A stretch of 64,000 bases of DNA, from NCBI GenBank assembly GCA_951230915.1, contig OX579635.1:11532001-11596000 (forward strand), in the 5' to 3' direction. Both the position numbers and the translations under genes were made by a program. The notes under the pieces were generated by a model that had not been told where the DNA came from, did not search any database, and was given only the letters and a program-made list of their open reading frames with translations. Shown piece after piece: positions 36,149 through 49,067 of the stretch (within the stretch, counting starts at the first letter, position 1; every line of letters begins with the position of its first letter). The stretch is from Antitrichia curtipendula (lineage: Eukaryota > Streptophyta > Bryopsida > Hypnales > Leucodontaceae).

Positions 36149-36569
36149 TGTATTCATTCCCATGACCAATTAGCAAAACATGCCTAAATGTACATATAAA
36201 AAATTTCAGCTTGACCTTTCAACAAGAAAATTGGATTTTCAGTACTTTCATACTAAAAACCTACTTAAATATACCCCAATCTCTTGTAGTGACCCTATAA
36301 CAATAAGACCTATTCACAAGGTAGTTAGACCGTCAATAAATGATTCTATTGCTAGTCAAATGATGATGATTAGATGCATTGGTTGCATTCTTCTTTTTTT
36401 TCTATGGCCTATTTGAAACTCATTCATAAAGACACTTTTTGTCCCGACTTTTCATCTTCCGTCCATTGTTGTTATCCCCCTTGATTGTTTCACCTATCTA
36501 TTCTATCCACTGTTCGAAATTACCAAGAAGGAAGAGACTTCAAAAAGCCACACACTCAAAATGAACCTG

Positions 36570-36607
36570 AAATTCTTTAAAATTCTTTAAAATTCTTTAA
36601 AATTCTC
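36570..36607 (+). repeat. AAATTCTTTA microsatellite
   Basis: Four near-perfect 10-bp units. Confidence 0.85.
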
Positions 36608-36856
36608 ACATGAGCTTGTACAAAACAGTCTTTTGGCATGGAATCCTCCTGTTCCAACAAACTGTGTACTTTGACACTGAAGTACAGAATCATTCAAACA
36701 GCTCCCATTCCCGGCAGAAGTTCAAGCACCTTATTTTGAGGCGGAGTTGGTGCTGAAAAGTACTGAAGCCATCGCTCCATTTTCAGCATTATTTTGCATC
36801 ACGTGCATATGCCGGTAACCACACCTCAAACAATTCCCTTGGGAATGTTCAAGACT

Positions 36857-37100
36857 CTTTATCTTTGGATGAAAAATGAACTAGCAGAATATCCAAAATT
36901 GTTTAGTCAATGCAAAAGGGCGATAACAATGTGAAGACTCTTATGGCTTTGGATGAAAAATGAACTAGCAAAATATCCAAACTAGTCAATACAATATAAA
37001 AGGGTGATAACAATGTGAAGATTCTTCTTGCTTTGGATGAAAAATGAACTAGCAAAATACCCAAACTAGTCAATGCAAAAGGGTGATAACAATGTGAAGT
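36857..37100 (+). repeat. Three tandem units of about 80 bp
   Basis: Each unit carries CTTTGGATGAAAAATGAACT, AGCAAAATATCCAAACTAGT and AAAGGGTGATAACAATGTGA. They differ by small indels and a few substitutions. Confidence 0.85.
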
Positions 37101-40100
37101 TGGTAACCATTTTTGGTTCATTTATGATATCATACGTGAAGGTCTGATTCGGCACTCAGGTGCCGAAATTAAATTTTCCACATCAGATTCTAGGGGTCCA
37201 CATCACCTCACACCATTCACAAGTTAACATGTGATACTTTTTTACAAAAAAAATGACTTCTTTATGTTGATTTTGACCTTTGTGTAAGGTAAATTGGAAT
37301 TGGCAGCAGTTAAGGAGCAGAAGAATTTTGGAGACCATTTTTTCAGTTTAACCATCAGACCTTTAGAAAATCCTTTCTATCAATTTTGAAGGTCATTTTT
37401 TGCTCTTCACTATTAATTTTGTGCAATTGTTTTGTTTGTGCATCATAGTTCATACCAAAATGAAGCCATAACTTGATATACTGGGAATGTATTGTTCATT
37501 GGATGATATACACATGAAATCAACAACATGGCTAACACGTAATTAATATGTATTTATCAATTGCCAATTCTCAATTCTGTTTGCTAAGTTGCTCCTTTGG
37601 AAATAATGATTCATCATCTCAAGATATGAGATTCACTCAGGATGCTAACCCCGTCCCATGAAGTGGGCCACGCAAGGTGAATTTACCCCTACAATGAAAG
37701 CACAAGAATTTTTTATTTGCCACATATGAAAAAATTTGAATTTTTTAAATTCATATTTTGAATTAGACTCCCAAAATTAGATAGGGGAGGTGAAGAACAT
37801 AGAATTAACACGTTATAGAATAGGGGGCTTTTTCTTACAAAATACAAAATTCACCTTATGCGTTCCACTTCGCAAGATGGGGTTAGTGTCTTGCTAAGAT
37901 TCACAACCGGCAACTATGCATATCAAATACTCGAACTCTATGAGTATCTTACATAAGGTGGGTACCTCCAAAACCGACACTTTTTGCTATTGCATCTAGT
38001 TATTATTATTAAACTGGTCAAATGTTCATATTTTTTTTGTTGGCAAGTAAAAGAAGATTCCAACACACCAAAGCACGCGTTATTTGGATACCGTATGCAG
38101 AAGTTATGAAGGGTCAAAGTTTGTTTGAGTATATGTTCTAAAATCATTTTTTCAACATATTTACATATTGATTTTGGAGATGACAGAAAGTGAAGATAGT
38201 GATTTTAGGCAAGTTGCAATTTGATGCATACTCCCCTTAACTCTTTTGAAACCAACACGTTGCTATACACCATATTGCAAGTTAGGGGGTTGCAACATCA
38301 TTTTTGTATTTACTAGAAACATCAATTTTGTTGAATTGGTGGCATGATTTACCCACCCAAAATTATGACCCAAATCATTATATTTTTTATTAAAATGGCA
38401 TATTTCATACGACACTTTCAAAACCTTGAGGTTTGAACCGTAAAAGTGCCATCTAGGATTAGTATAGATTTCAGACATTTAAAACTAGTATAGATTTCAA
38501 ACTGCATGGTCTAAACTGTAAAAATGTCATCCATGACTAATATAGATTTAAAACATCTAGGACAAATGTACATTTTAGATCCATTCGCATGATCTAAACC
38601 ATAAAAAATGCCAAAGTTGTGGAATGGTGTGCCATTTTAATAAAATTCCTAATGTATCCACTTGGATTACAATCAAGCTCCCATATGGTGTTACTAGGAT
38701 AAATCAATGTAGTGTACCCTTAATAGTATATAGGATAAATTTGTATAGGATGATTGCAAGAAACACTTGTATTATTTGTTGTGCTTTGGTTCCTACAAAA
38801 AAAGAGGGGGAAAAGTATTGTAAGGTTGAATTTTAAATTAAAAAAATACATGGACTATATTTTAAGAAGATTGCACCTTGGGAAGATCAAGCAAACAATA
38901 TTTTTTTTCAAAAAGAATTTCCAAAGTAAAATATACTTTGACATTTTAATTTGTGGGGAGTAAAAAACTAGTTTTAAAAAGTAAAAAAATAAAGTAAAAA
39001 TAGTCATGAAAATACTATAAGTTGATCATGCCTCAAATGAATAGGCAATACCAATATACACCTAGTTATTTTTGTTGCATTGAATATCTTGAAAATTAGG
39101 AAAATAAACAATGAAAAATTCCTAAAAATCTCTTCAACCTCATCTTACTAGATAGGAGGGCCTCGGTGGTCGAGACATAGAACTCAAACCCAAAGACTTG
39201 ATAGTAGGGTTAGTCAAGTAGTACATAAGGAATATTAGACACGACCTTATTCATTTATTTTTTGGAGACATCTAAATTGTTTTTTTTCTTTTGTTGTCTT
39301 TCGACCAAAGAGGAGGAAGATTTGCACTACATGTAAGGGGAAGTTGGAGGACCTTCACTTACTGAAAAGCTAGGCCAGAGCAATCGATGTAGTTTTCATC
39401 GGGACGAAATTTCATCCATTCATCTATTCATTCATTCCCAAGGCACTTCTTTGGTCGCAAGGACTCCGAACTCCTCCGGATTCAAAGCAGCAGGGGAGAT
39501 GCCATCCTGACATCCTGATGCTTGCAGGTGGGTACGGCGAATATACCAAGCATAGTTAATCGATACTTTCGTAAAACCTCCAGCTCCCCAGATCTCCACT
39601 TTCCTTCGACAAAAAACACAATCGACGTGAACCCATTGACGTAAATCAATCCCCTTCCGAATATATAACACGATTTCACGAAGAGCGCGGCGATTTCAAT
39701 CAGTAAGTTCATCGATCTCCTTCAATTCCCTATCAAACATTGTCTCGTCGCTAGTCTTCATCAAGCTTACTGAACTTTGACAATTGATCAATGAGCTGAC
39801 ACAGCTGAAATTTTAACCAATACTTTGATCGAATAACAGTCCGTGATCGATGAGTCTGTCAATCCCAGGAAAAACGTCGAAAATGGTCACGAACTGAGTA
39901 AAGCAGGTAATCACATGTATCGGGACATGTATGAATCTAGATAGCTCAATTCACGTGATGATCGAGCAGCAAAAACAATTTAAATCTGTTCTCTACAGCA
40001 TCCGGCTAACGGGTGGGTTCCTGTGTATGAAAAATTAGTAATAGAAAGAGTACGCATTAGCTAAGACAGAATTAGTATTGGCTTACGCACCTAACGCAGA

Positions 40101-40486
40101 TGTGATGTTACCGCCAGTCAGTGAGCCCTTTTTGTTTGCACGTTAGCTAGTAATACAGTAATTAAGTGACGACGTAACAACGAGAAAAGAGATATTCTTT
40201 TGACTGAAGCGAATCGCAACAGCATCAATTTCTTGATGCCGCCTGGAGATGCTTGCTTCTTCTATGAACCACTCCACAACTACATAATTAACCCAAACCG
40301 GTCATTGCGCAATCATATCTGGGGGGAGGACATGACGATTAATATATAGCTGTCTATTCATGTCACGCTTCTGCTTGCTTGCTTTTTGTAGAGAGATTCA
40401 CAGCGCAGCCTGCAGTGAGCTGAGTTCGCAGTCGCATTGGCAACTGAAGGCGTCGACGTTCTTGGAGCTTCACTGCGGGTGTGGAC
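37101..40486. other. Intergenic stretch and BTA1 upstream region
   Basis: Bases 37.1-39.3 kb are AT-rich with no supported gene. Bases 39.4-40.49 kb are less repetitive and probably hold the BTA1 promoter and 5' UTR. A 79-codon minus-strand frame near 39.5 kb has no recognisable domain. No phosphate-response or other regulatory motif could be assigned with confidence. Confidence 0.35.
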
Positions 40487-43400
40487 ATGGTGTGGGCGGT
40501 GGATTTGGTGCGGGGATTGAGACAGGACGCGCAATGCCTGGCGTCCATTCTGTTGCGTGGCAATGGCGGCAAGTCGCATAAGGAGCGACTGGATTTTTTC
40601 TATGGTCCGCAAGCGCATGCCTGTGAGTGCTTGGGATGGAACTCTTTCTAGCTCCAGATTCTTATGCTCATGTAGTAGTGATCAGTCGTTGTTGTGAGAA
40701 TTTGGAAAATGTCGTCGATTTCTGAACATGTCGTCGATTGCCTGTTGCGAAATTAGTCGTGTATTCGTTCACATGGTGTGTTGCTGAGTCTGTGCCATTA
40801 AATCCAAGCTCTTAGAGTTCTATTGCCCGCAAGCGCATGCCTGTCAGTGCTCGGGATTCAATTCTTTCTCGAGGCGCTTGAGCTCATGTAGTTGAGATCA
40901 GCACTTGCGGTACAATTCGTCAAATGTCGTCGATTTTGATGTCATTTCTAGCTACCTATTGGGAGTATGGTCGTATTCATTCAACTGGAGTGCTGCAGAG
41001 TCAGTGCCACAAAATCCAAGTTCCTAGAGTTCTGACTCGATTTAAGACTAGAATAGATCAGATCGAGGTTTCTGTTGGGCAACCGACATTGCGCCAATTT
41101 CACTGAAATCAGGACTCCATCTTGAGGGATAGTTACGAGGTTGCTGCTGCTGATTTTTGGTGGTTATGGTGGTGTGTTTAATTAGATGACAGGTTCCGCG
41201 CGAACTTCTTACATGGGCGTGAGCCCTTGCTGTCGGCGTGCGGGGCGCGCCTCCGCGGCGTGAAGGACATGGTGTGGGTGGACATGGGCGGCGGCACGGC
41301 GGAGAACGTGGAGATGATGTCGCATATACTGGACCTCTCCATGTTCCGCAAAATCTACGTCGTCGACATCTGCTCCGCGCTCTGCGAGGTCGCTCGACAG
41401 AAAGTGGCGCGCAAGGGGTGGAGCAATGTGGAAGTCGTGGAGGGCGACGCGTGCACCTTCGCGCCGGAAATCCCCGCCACGCTCATCACCTTCTCCTACT
41501 CGCTCACAAGTAAGACTCAATCAATTCCCCCTAAACCCAAGAATTCGCTTTACAATTAGCTTCACAGTTAGCTTCACAAGTGCTAGATATCTTTGGGCAT
41601 TGTCGATGGCGGCCATTACCAAAACTGAGCTTCACAGTACGAAGATCGGTCGAGATTTCGGCTTTTTTTTTTTTTGTCTCTGTTTTTTTCAACAATGCTC
41701 TGTTCTGGGGCTGTAACCGCTCAACTGCAATTGCAAATTGTTGGAGAATGTTCCAATTGAAGGCTGTTGTTCGTGACCATGCGAGCAGATGCTTAGGAAG
41801 TACGACACTGTTGCATTTCACATTGCGTATTCTGTGCTTAAAATGAATCCCTGTGTTGGTGTGGCAGTGATTCCGGACTTCATGGCCGCCATAGACAATG
41901 CGCAAAGGCATCTGGCCGAGGACGGTATTGTGGGTGTGGCCGATTTCTTCACGTCGGCCAAGTACGACCTTCCCAACCGGCAGCACTCGTACCTCCAGCG
42001 ATGGTTCTGGCGTAGCATGTTCGACGTGGACGGCATTGGTACTGTTTCTAGAATTCCATCTATGAAATCTATGATTCCATCTGTTTCTGTTTTCTGCCGA
42101 TTGTACGTGTTTCCCTTGAGTTAATTTTGCAGTGGCATGGCGTGTTTAGTGTTAATGGTTTGTTCGTGTGTGGTGTTTTGCAGACTTGGGCCCTGAGAGG
42201 CGTCTTTACTTGGAGCACCGGTTTGAGCCAGGTACCGACATTGCACTTCGCCTATGCACTAATTCACTTCGTTAGCAGTTAATTTGTAGTCAGTTAGTAG
42301 TTAACAAGCTTACTAGCCGAATGTAATCAGTGTGGTTTTTGTGTTGGCCATAAATTGCAGTGTACGAGTACAACTCCCGGGGCAAGATTCCTTACCTACC
42401 GGTAGTGCAAGCGCCCTATTATCAATGGATAGGAAAACGACGAGATTACACAAGTACGGAATTTTTTTCTTTGACAAACTTTGATTCCATTGCAGCTTGA
42501 TTTTTGTAAAGAAACCTGACTGAGTTCTGGAGTACTAGACTAACTGTTGGTGTGGCGATGGCAGAGAAAAATTTGGCCCGCTTTCCAGCCAGAGCTTCGG
42601 ATGAATTCGAAGCCAAGAGACCATCAGCCTTCCCCCCCACATTCCTCTACTCGTTGTCATGGGAAGATCCCCGGGAGGATGATAAGTTTTTGAACATCGA
42701 CAAGGACGACACCGTCTTGACCCTCACATCTGGTGGTTGCAACGCCTTGGACCTTGTTTATCAGGTAATTCAAAACCAAAATCTTTCATTCCATTTCCTA
42801 AATTGCTCGTAATCCTGACCGTCACCCCCATTTTCAACTCTATGTCAGTTGCCCTGCTTTGCTGACCCTGTGACTATTCTTTTCAGGGAGCAGGTCAAGT
42901 TGTTGCTGTGGATATTAACCCAGCGCAGAGCTACTTGCTTGAGCTCAAGAGGATCGCAGTTGTCAGGTAAGGTTTTCAATTTCAACAACTATAATTTAAG
43001 AGATATCTAAATGTGGGTATCAACCATGTGGAGACTCTCTTTTATTTAGTTCGAGAACAAGGCATGCAATGTTCTTAAATTGATGAAATTTGGCCCACTT
43101 TTCACATTACGATCACTCAAATTTGGTCATTCTAAAGCCGTGAATCCACGGCACATTAACCTGATTGTGTGCGTTGCAGGTTGCCGTTTGAAGATGTGTG
43201 GTCCATGTTCGGAGAGGGCGTCCACCCCAAATTTGACAAGTTGTTCAAAGAGGATCTGGCACCCTTCCTCAGTCAAGGAGCGTCCAATTTCTGGACTCGA
43301 AAGAGCCGTTATTTCAAGAATGGCTTGTACTATCATGGTGGAATGGGCCGGCTCATCCGAGCTGTCCGAGCTCTTGCAAGAATTACTCGTCAAGTAAGTT

Positions 43401-45851
43401 GCAACGTTCCAGATCATCTTTCAACAAACTCTAAGCTATTTTCTATTTTGAATTTGGAAAGATGAAACAGTGAACTGAAAGGTTAAATTCAGCTTTCAGT
43501 TCCCTGTCTCTTTTAATTGGTCTATTTGAGTGCACTGCTAGAGAGATTTGCAAATACTCATGATGTGCAATTGGAATTTTGTGTTGGTGCAGCAACACTG
43601 GATTGAAAGCCTTGTGAATGCACCCACTCTGGAAATGCAGAAAGAGCTCTGGTAAGTTGAGAAGGAATCTATTGAGCCCCTGTTTGATTGTGAGTTTTAG
43701 TGATTGATTTCATTGTTCGTTTTTGCATTTTAGGTATTGATAATTTGTGAATTTTCTGTGGCAGGTTCGCTACTGTGGGGAAATGGCTCTTGCAAGCTAA
43801 TATTGTGACGCGTGTCTCTGCGTTCCTTGTGACCAACCCGGTAGTCCTTTGGTTCTGTGCTGGTGTTTGCAAGGGGCAGCTCAACCTGATCCGGAAAGAG
43901 GACAATATTTACAAGTGAGAGCCAGTTCACAATCAGTGCTTACCCTAACCCTAAAACTGAATATTGATTGATCTCAGCTAGTTGTGATCTGCCACCGCCT
44001 ATTTTTATTTACTGGTTTGGTGGCCTCTGCAGCTACGTTGTGAGGTGCTTGAATTCCACAGCTGAGTATTCGCATCTTCGTGACAGGTGAGACTTGATTC
44101 TCCCTTGAACCATTATTGCTTATCAAAATCCGCTTATCTTACTTTAGAGTAAAACTATTGCTCCGGATTCTTCAGTGGCAACAAGGAACTAGGTTTTTCA
44201 GTTTGAGTTGCCTCTTGCAGCAATTACTTCTACCGTTTCTTATCAAAATCCGATTATCGTACTTTAGGGTAAAAGTTCTCTGGATTCTTCAGTGGCAACA
44301 AGTACCTAAGTTTTTCAGTTTGGGTTGTTTGTTGCAGCAATTACTTCTACCGTTGCTGCCTGACTGGGAAATTTTCAAGGCATTGCTGCCCACGCTTCCT
44401 TGAAGAAGAAGCGTTTGAGCAGCTGAAGGTAACTGATTTTCACAGTACTAGTTACACAACTCTCCCCAATGACATCTTCTGTAATTGCACATTCCCTGTA
44501 TATCCTCAGAATCTGTCATGCCGTTGTCTACAGATTGGACAACTTTTGAACACAGAGAGAATTCCAGAAATGCATTTGTGCCCTAAAAGACTGTGTCATT
44601 AGGGAGGGTTAATTGAGAGTGTATTATTTATCATTTTGTCTTTGGCAACTCAAAACACGAGCGTCCAGCAATTGAATCAGGCAATCGGCACTAACAATTG
44701 GGGTTTGAATTCTGTTTTCCAGGTTGACCTTGCCTCAGATGAACGTCTGCTTATTCGCACCACTTCTTTTGTTGAGGAATTGAGGAAACGCATGTACACT
44801 AAGGTGAGCCCAATGGAAACTTGACTGCAGTGATCATATGATAGAGACGAAAATGTGCATTCGTTTAGGTTATCAAGGTGATGGCCTGATTATTATATGC
44901 AGGCATGAATGCTGTTCTTGTGGACTGACATTAAGTGTTATGGGTGAAACACAAGGTCATCCTGATGGATCACGTAGACTGGCTGGAACAAGGCGATATT
45001 GACACACTTTGCGCGGCATTGAGAGATCAAGTGAAGGTAACTTCTTATTATTAAATCAACTCTTTGTCTCAAGCTTATGCCTTGAAAGTTACCAAAATTT
45101 GCATTTGAGCTTGAATTGAATTCGCAAGTACTTTCATGGTCCTGCTACTTCAAGTTTCACTGGGATTATAACTTCAGTGTTTGGCCCACTGTGCTACGCA
45201 GCCTGGAGGTCGGGTGATATGGCGCAGTGCATCAAGAAGCCCCAAGTATGCCAAGTGTATCGAAAAAGCTGGTTTTGATGGTAAGCCCCTCCCAAAATCA
45301 GCTCAGTTAAGCTTAGAATGTGAGTCGAATTCAAAGTCTTGTAATAATGACAGTACTTTTGTCAGCAAGTTTTTTTCTTTCTCACATAGTATACATTGAT
45401 CATCATGCAAAATCAAGGGTAAGCTTAAGACAATAAAAGGTAGTGTGCTCTAAAAGTGACCGTGTTCTAAATGCGACTCCTATCTAGGAATTAGTGACAT
45501 GTTGCTTGAAATATCTATTACTGTCAATGATGAGTTAGGTAGGCTTAAATGGTTGCTTTAAGAGCAGACTACCTTAGTGAGTACAAGAATCTGAGAGAGT
45601 CTTGGCTTAGAATTTCCTCATTCTATGAACCTAAATTCAATTGCCATTTGAATGTCTGTGCAGTGATCCGCATTACCACCAGCGATAAGTACATGGACCG
45701 CGTGAACATGTACGCCAGCTTCTACGTGGGAATTCGTCAAGGCGGTGTCCCCATTGAAGACATGGAAAACGAAATGGAGAACAGCAAATCCCCCGAATCG
45801 CCAAACTGTGTGCTCAATGCATCCAACGCACTAGAACAGGTGCACGAGTAG
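40487..45851 (+). CDS. BTA1: Betaine lipid (DGTS) synthase, BtaB-BtaA fusion, 16 exons
   Basis: Exons: 40487-40622, 41186-41509, 41868-42038, 42184-42231, 42361-42453, 42565-42764, 42887-42966, 43180-43393, 43593-43651, 43765-43914, 44033-44086, 44338-44428, 44723-44803, 44956-45036, 45178-45280, 45664-45851; 690 residues with all phases consistent. Residues about 40-257 form a BtaB-type methyltransferase (HKERLDFFYGPQAHAYDRFR, then the AdoMet motif VDMGGGTAENVE near 77-88). Residues about 265-690 form the BtaA-type (DUF3419) domain (FLYSLSWEDPREDD, TSGGCNALDLVYQ, VVAVDINPAQ, NFWTRKSRYFKNGLYYHGGM). In this family the BtaA part moves the 3-amino-3-carboxypropyl group of AdoMet onto diacylglycerol, and the BtaB part then adds three N-methyls, giving the phosphorus-free lipid DGTS in the ER. 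The BtaB-first order matches what I recall of the Chlamydomonas enzyme. The start is the first in-frame ATG after a TGA. Two splice junctions are duplicated nearby (see findings). DGTS often rises under phosphate shortage, but no such promoter element was identified here. Confidence 0.95.
40599..41033 (+). repeat. Tandem duplication of BTA1 exon 1 end plus intron 1 start
   Basis: About 212-220 bp starting at TCTATGGTCCGCAAGCGCATG (40599) is repeated from about 40819 (TCTATTGCCCGCAAGCGCATG). Both copies have GCCTGT at the exon edge, a TCATGTAGTWG segment and a shared tail ending TAGAGTTCT. The copies have diverged noticeably. Confidence 0.8.
44119..44357 (+). repeat. Tandem duplication of BTA1 exon 12 acceptor
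   Basis: Two copies of about 117-120 bp carry TTATCAAAATCCG, TTCAGTGGCAACAAG and the acceptor TTGCAG followed by CAATTACTTCTACCGTT. The second acceptor (exon from 44338) is the one that keeps the BTA1 frame. Confidence 0.9.
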
Positions 45852-47630
45852 GCTCAAAATATGAAACTTATACATGATGCCAAATCCGATGGCTTCATAT
45901 ATTTAGAGGTTTTATTTTCTTTTGATTTTCGTTTGAGTTAATCAATAGCTGGGCATTTGTTTCCATCAAGGATTTATGGAACGTGTGAAGTAGCAATGGA
46001 AGAAACGGAATAGGGGTGGACTTGATTTTCTTTGATTCATTTCTTTTTTTTTTGGTCTGGGATTGCTGGATTAGTTAGCTACTAGAGCCTTACTCCAAGG
46101 ACTCTGTTCAGTTGACTGGACTGAAATGTGGAGAAAAATCCACTTGTACTTGTAGAAACTCTGTTAGTAATGATTTTAGTTGGAGAGAGGTTTCTAGGCT
46201 TGTAACGTCCTTTATTAAATTTGAAAATTCAGAAAAGAAAAATAATCAATGAAATTTATCCTGTACTTGTTGCAACTCATTTCAGCCCATTTGTCTGAGT
46301 GTGTGGATTGAAAGATTGTAATATTTGGAGTTCCAAAAAAAAAGTTTTTTTTGGCCCTGCCCAATAGGGACAATAATAGACTTCGAGCCCCCTTGGTTGA
46401 ATAGTTTTGCTCTACACAAAAATGTGGATTTGGGGCATTTTGTAAGTATATGATGTTAGTTTCACTCATGCAAAAGTTTAGATGCAACTGAGATGTCTAA
46501 CTTATATGTTCGTATTGACAATGAGCCACTGTCCAACGGATCAATGGTCATTGATTCAAAACTACTCTTCCCTTTCGAGAATAGACACTTTAGTTATCAG
46601 TAGCCAAGTAAAGTAAAAGGGTTTGAAGTGCCTGGGTGTAAAATGGCTTATAATTGTAAAGTGTAGGTAGAGAGGGTCACCAAGCCATGAGTTCGGAGGT
46701 TGGTTGGAGAGGAACTAAGTATCATGGTTATGTGGTCCGGGTTCGTGTCTAACTTACTCTAAATGAGCCAGCAATACAAGATGGTCATAGAAAACAACTA
46801 CACACCTAGCCAATTTTTAGAAATTTCTCATGTGATCATAAATTTAAAAAAACAAACTGAACAATGAAATGATATAACTCCATGTCTTCTATAAGTAGGA
46901 TTTTGTGGGAGGAAAAAAAACTAAAATTTGCAAGCTTATGCTAAATTCAACCTTCGCTACTATCTATTGTCTTCGAGTTTCCTTCATGAATAATGCAATG
47001 TAGAAAAAAGATTGGCTTCCTCCTAGGTTTTAAATGCATGCCTTCCTTTTCAATAAAGAATTTTTTTTTATCAATCCCATGCTTCAATGATAAATCACCG
47101 TACTCATTTGTTTTAGAGATCTAAGCAAATTTCTAGTTGCTAAATAAATCCACAATTCACTAAAAATGGCTAATACCGCCTTCCAAAAAATGTTAACTAT
47201 AAAAAACTAAGAATTAAGAAAACACTCACACTTTCTTCCCTTAGTGGGTGAAGATTGTCAAGATATTTTTCAAAACATCCCTTGTGACATCACACATAAT
47301 CCATCTATTAAGCTAGGCTATTTGTTTGTTTGTTTTGTTTGTTATGGTGAGTTGTGTGTCCTCCAATTGCATTCTTGGTACCTTCAAAAAGCCCTCAATA
47401 AGGACGGATGCACAGGATTTGATTTGTGGAGTTTGGACCTATAGTGTATAAGTTATTGAATTTAAAAGGTTTTATGAATTGAAAAAAAATTAAAAAATGA
47501 CTTTTATTTTTATTTAGATTGTGGCAACGGCATAAGGTACACTAGTGTTTCTAAAATCAATGTCACTCTGATTATTTTGAATAATCATTTTTTTGAAAAA
47601 ACAAATGTCATATGTTGACTACTATGTCAA
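45852..47630. other. BTA1 3' flank and AT-rich DNA, no gene seen
   Basis: Probable 3' UTR in the first few hundred bases, then AT-rich sequence with short ORFs only. No RNA gene or clear element boundary was seen before 47632. Confidence 0.4.
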
Positions 47631-47631
47631 G

Positions 47632-48490
47632 TTAGCCCCTAAAGGACCATCATGCATTTTTTGGCAGTATAGAAATTTTAGACAGGGACTTGTGACTAGA
47701 GATTTTCATATTTTTGGCTGAAATTTTAATAGAAGTTGTGCACAAGGAATATCTTTCATATGCACTAAATTTCATGACATTTGGAATTAGGAGTAAAAAA
47801 TTATGGCCTAATACGTTATTTTTTTTTGTAACTGGGCAGTCCAGGTAGATCAGAAAAAATCACTTTTTTCCGAAATAAAAATTTGAAATTGGTTTTTTAG
47901 AGTTATATACATGTGGAAAGCTTTTAATCATTTGATTTTGACCAATGAGGAATTTTAGTTTGTGGATAGTTATAGATTTTTACTCTAAAATAAACTTTGA
48001 AGTCCTTTATTTTATTCAATTTTCAATGTTTTTTGAAAAAAATAAAATCATAGGATGTGGATTGTTAATTACAACATTTCAACCATTAGAATTGACATTT
48101 TTCAATTCCATAACCAAATTCTTAACAATTTTGTATTTTGAATCATTCTCTACTTCTTTCTACTTACTATTTTTTTCCTATATGTTGTGCAATTCCAAAT
48201 GATGTGAATTTTTTTTAAGCATGCAGCCAACTTGTATAGGAAAAAGAATCCAAAGAAGCACCACCATTTTGGACGTTTTTTCATAGAAAAGTGAGCTTGT
48301 GAAGTGCAACTGCCTTGTTTTTTGCAAGGCAAAAAAATGATTTCAGTGAATTTGAATACTTATATCTTGCAATCCACATGGTGAAAATTTCTAAAATTTT
48401 GAACCACATATTTTCAAGTTAGCATACTACAAGATCCTACGGTTACATGTGTCATTTTTGGAAAGACAATGATTGAAACAAAATTTGTGG
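47632..48490 (-). mobile_element. TTAA-family element, inverted, one end decayed
   Basis: The end at 47632 reads TTAGCCCCTAAAGGACC, one base from the canonical TTAA terminus. The interior is the reverse complement of the 22.2-kb copy. The end near 48490 has lost the canonical sequence. Confidence 0.7.
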
Positions 48491-49067
48491 GGCAAGGGGG
48501 ATTAGAGAAAATGTGTTTTTTTTGGTAGTAGATTGAATTGTCTTTCTATTTTTTTATTAAATTGATACAATAATATAAATATTATAAAAAAATAAGTCAA
48601 AATATTTAATATTTGCCTAGTGTTGAAAAATTGATTCTTTAAAGAATGCATTGACATTCATATCATTATATGACTTTACCTTCTTTACAAATCAATTAAA
48701 ATTGCGATTTGAAAAAATCATATAAGCTTTATATATTAGAAATAAAAATTATATTTTTGATGAAAATTTGAAGTTCAATCTTCAAAATGATTTTAAACAA
48801 ATCTATAAATAGTTTTAAATTTTTCGATTGTACTACTCTTGATGCTTGACATATATTGCCTCCATTGATGTAAGCTCTACCAGAAAATGATGGAAATTAC
48901 TTTTATAATACATTTTGTTTCGTATAAATTCTTAGATCTTTAGAGTTATTCCCAAAGTGATCAACGTAAAGATAATAAATTACTTTTTGAAAATTTGTAA
49001 TAAACAATTGAAACTCTTCCAACATATTCATACATAGGGAAAAGCCATCCGTTGTTGCAGTACTATA

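Noticed and set aside
39161..39215. GGTGGTCGAGACAT stretch resembling a tRNA D-arm
   Set aside because: No matching T-arm or acceptor stem could be folded.
14063..40486. Search for transposase, reverse transcriptase or integrase frames in the repeat region
   Set aside because: No frame longer than about 120 codons and no catalytic motifs were seen. All elements here appear non-autonomous.
41531..41986. 151-codon minus-strand frame over BTA1 exons and introns
   Set aside because: It crosses a BTA1 intron and exon 3 on the opposite strand and has no domain. It is a chance open frame.
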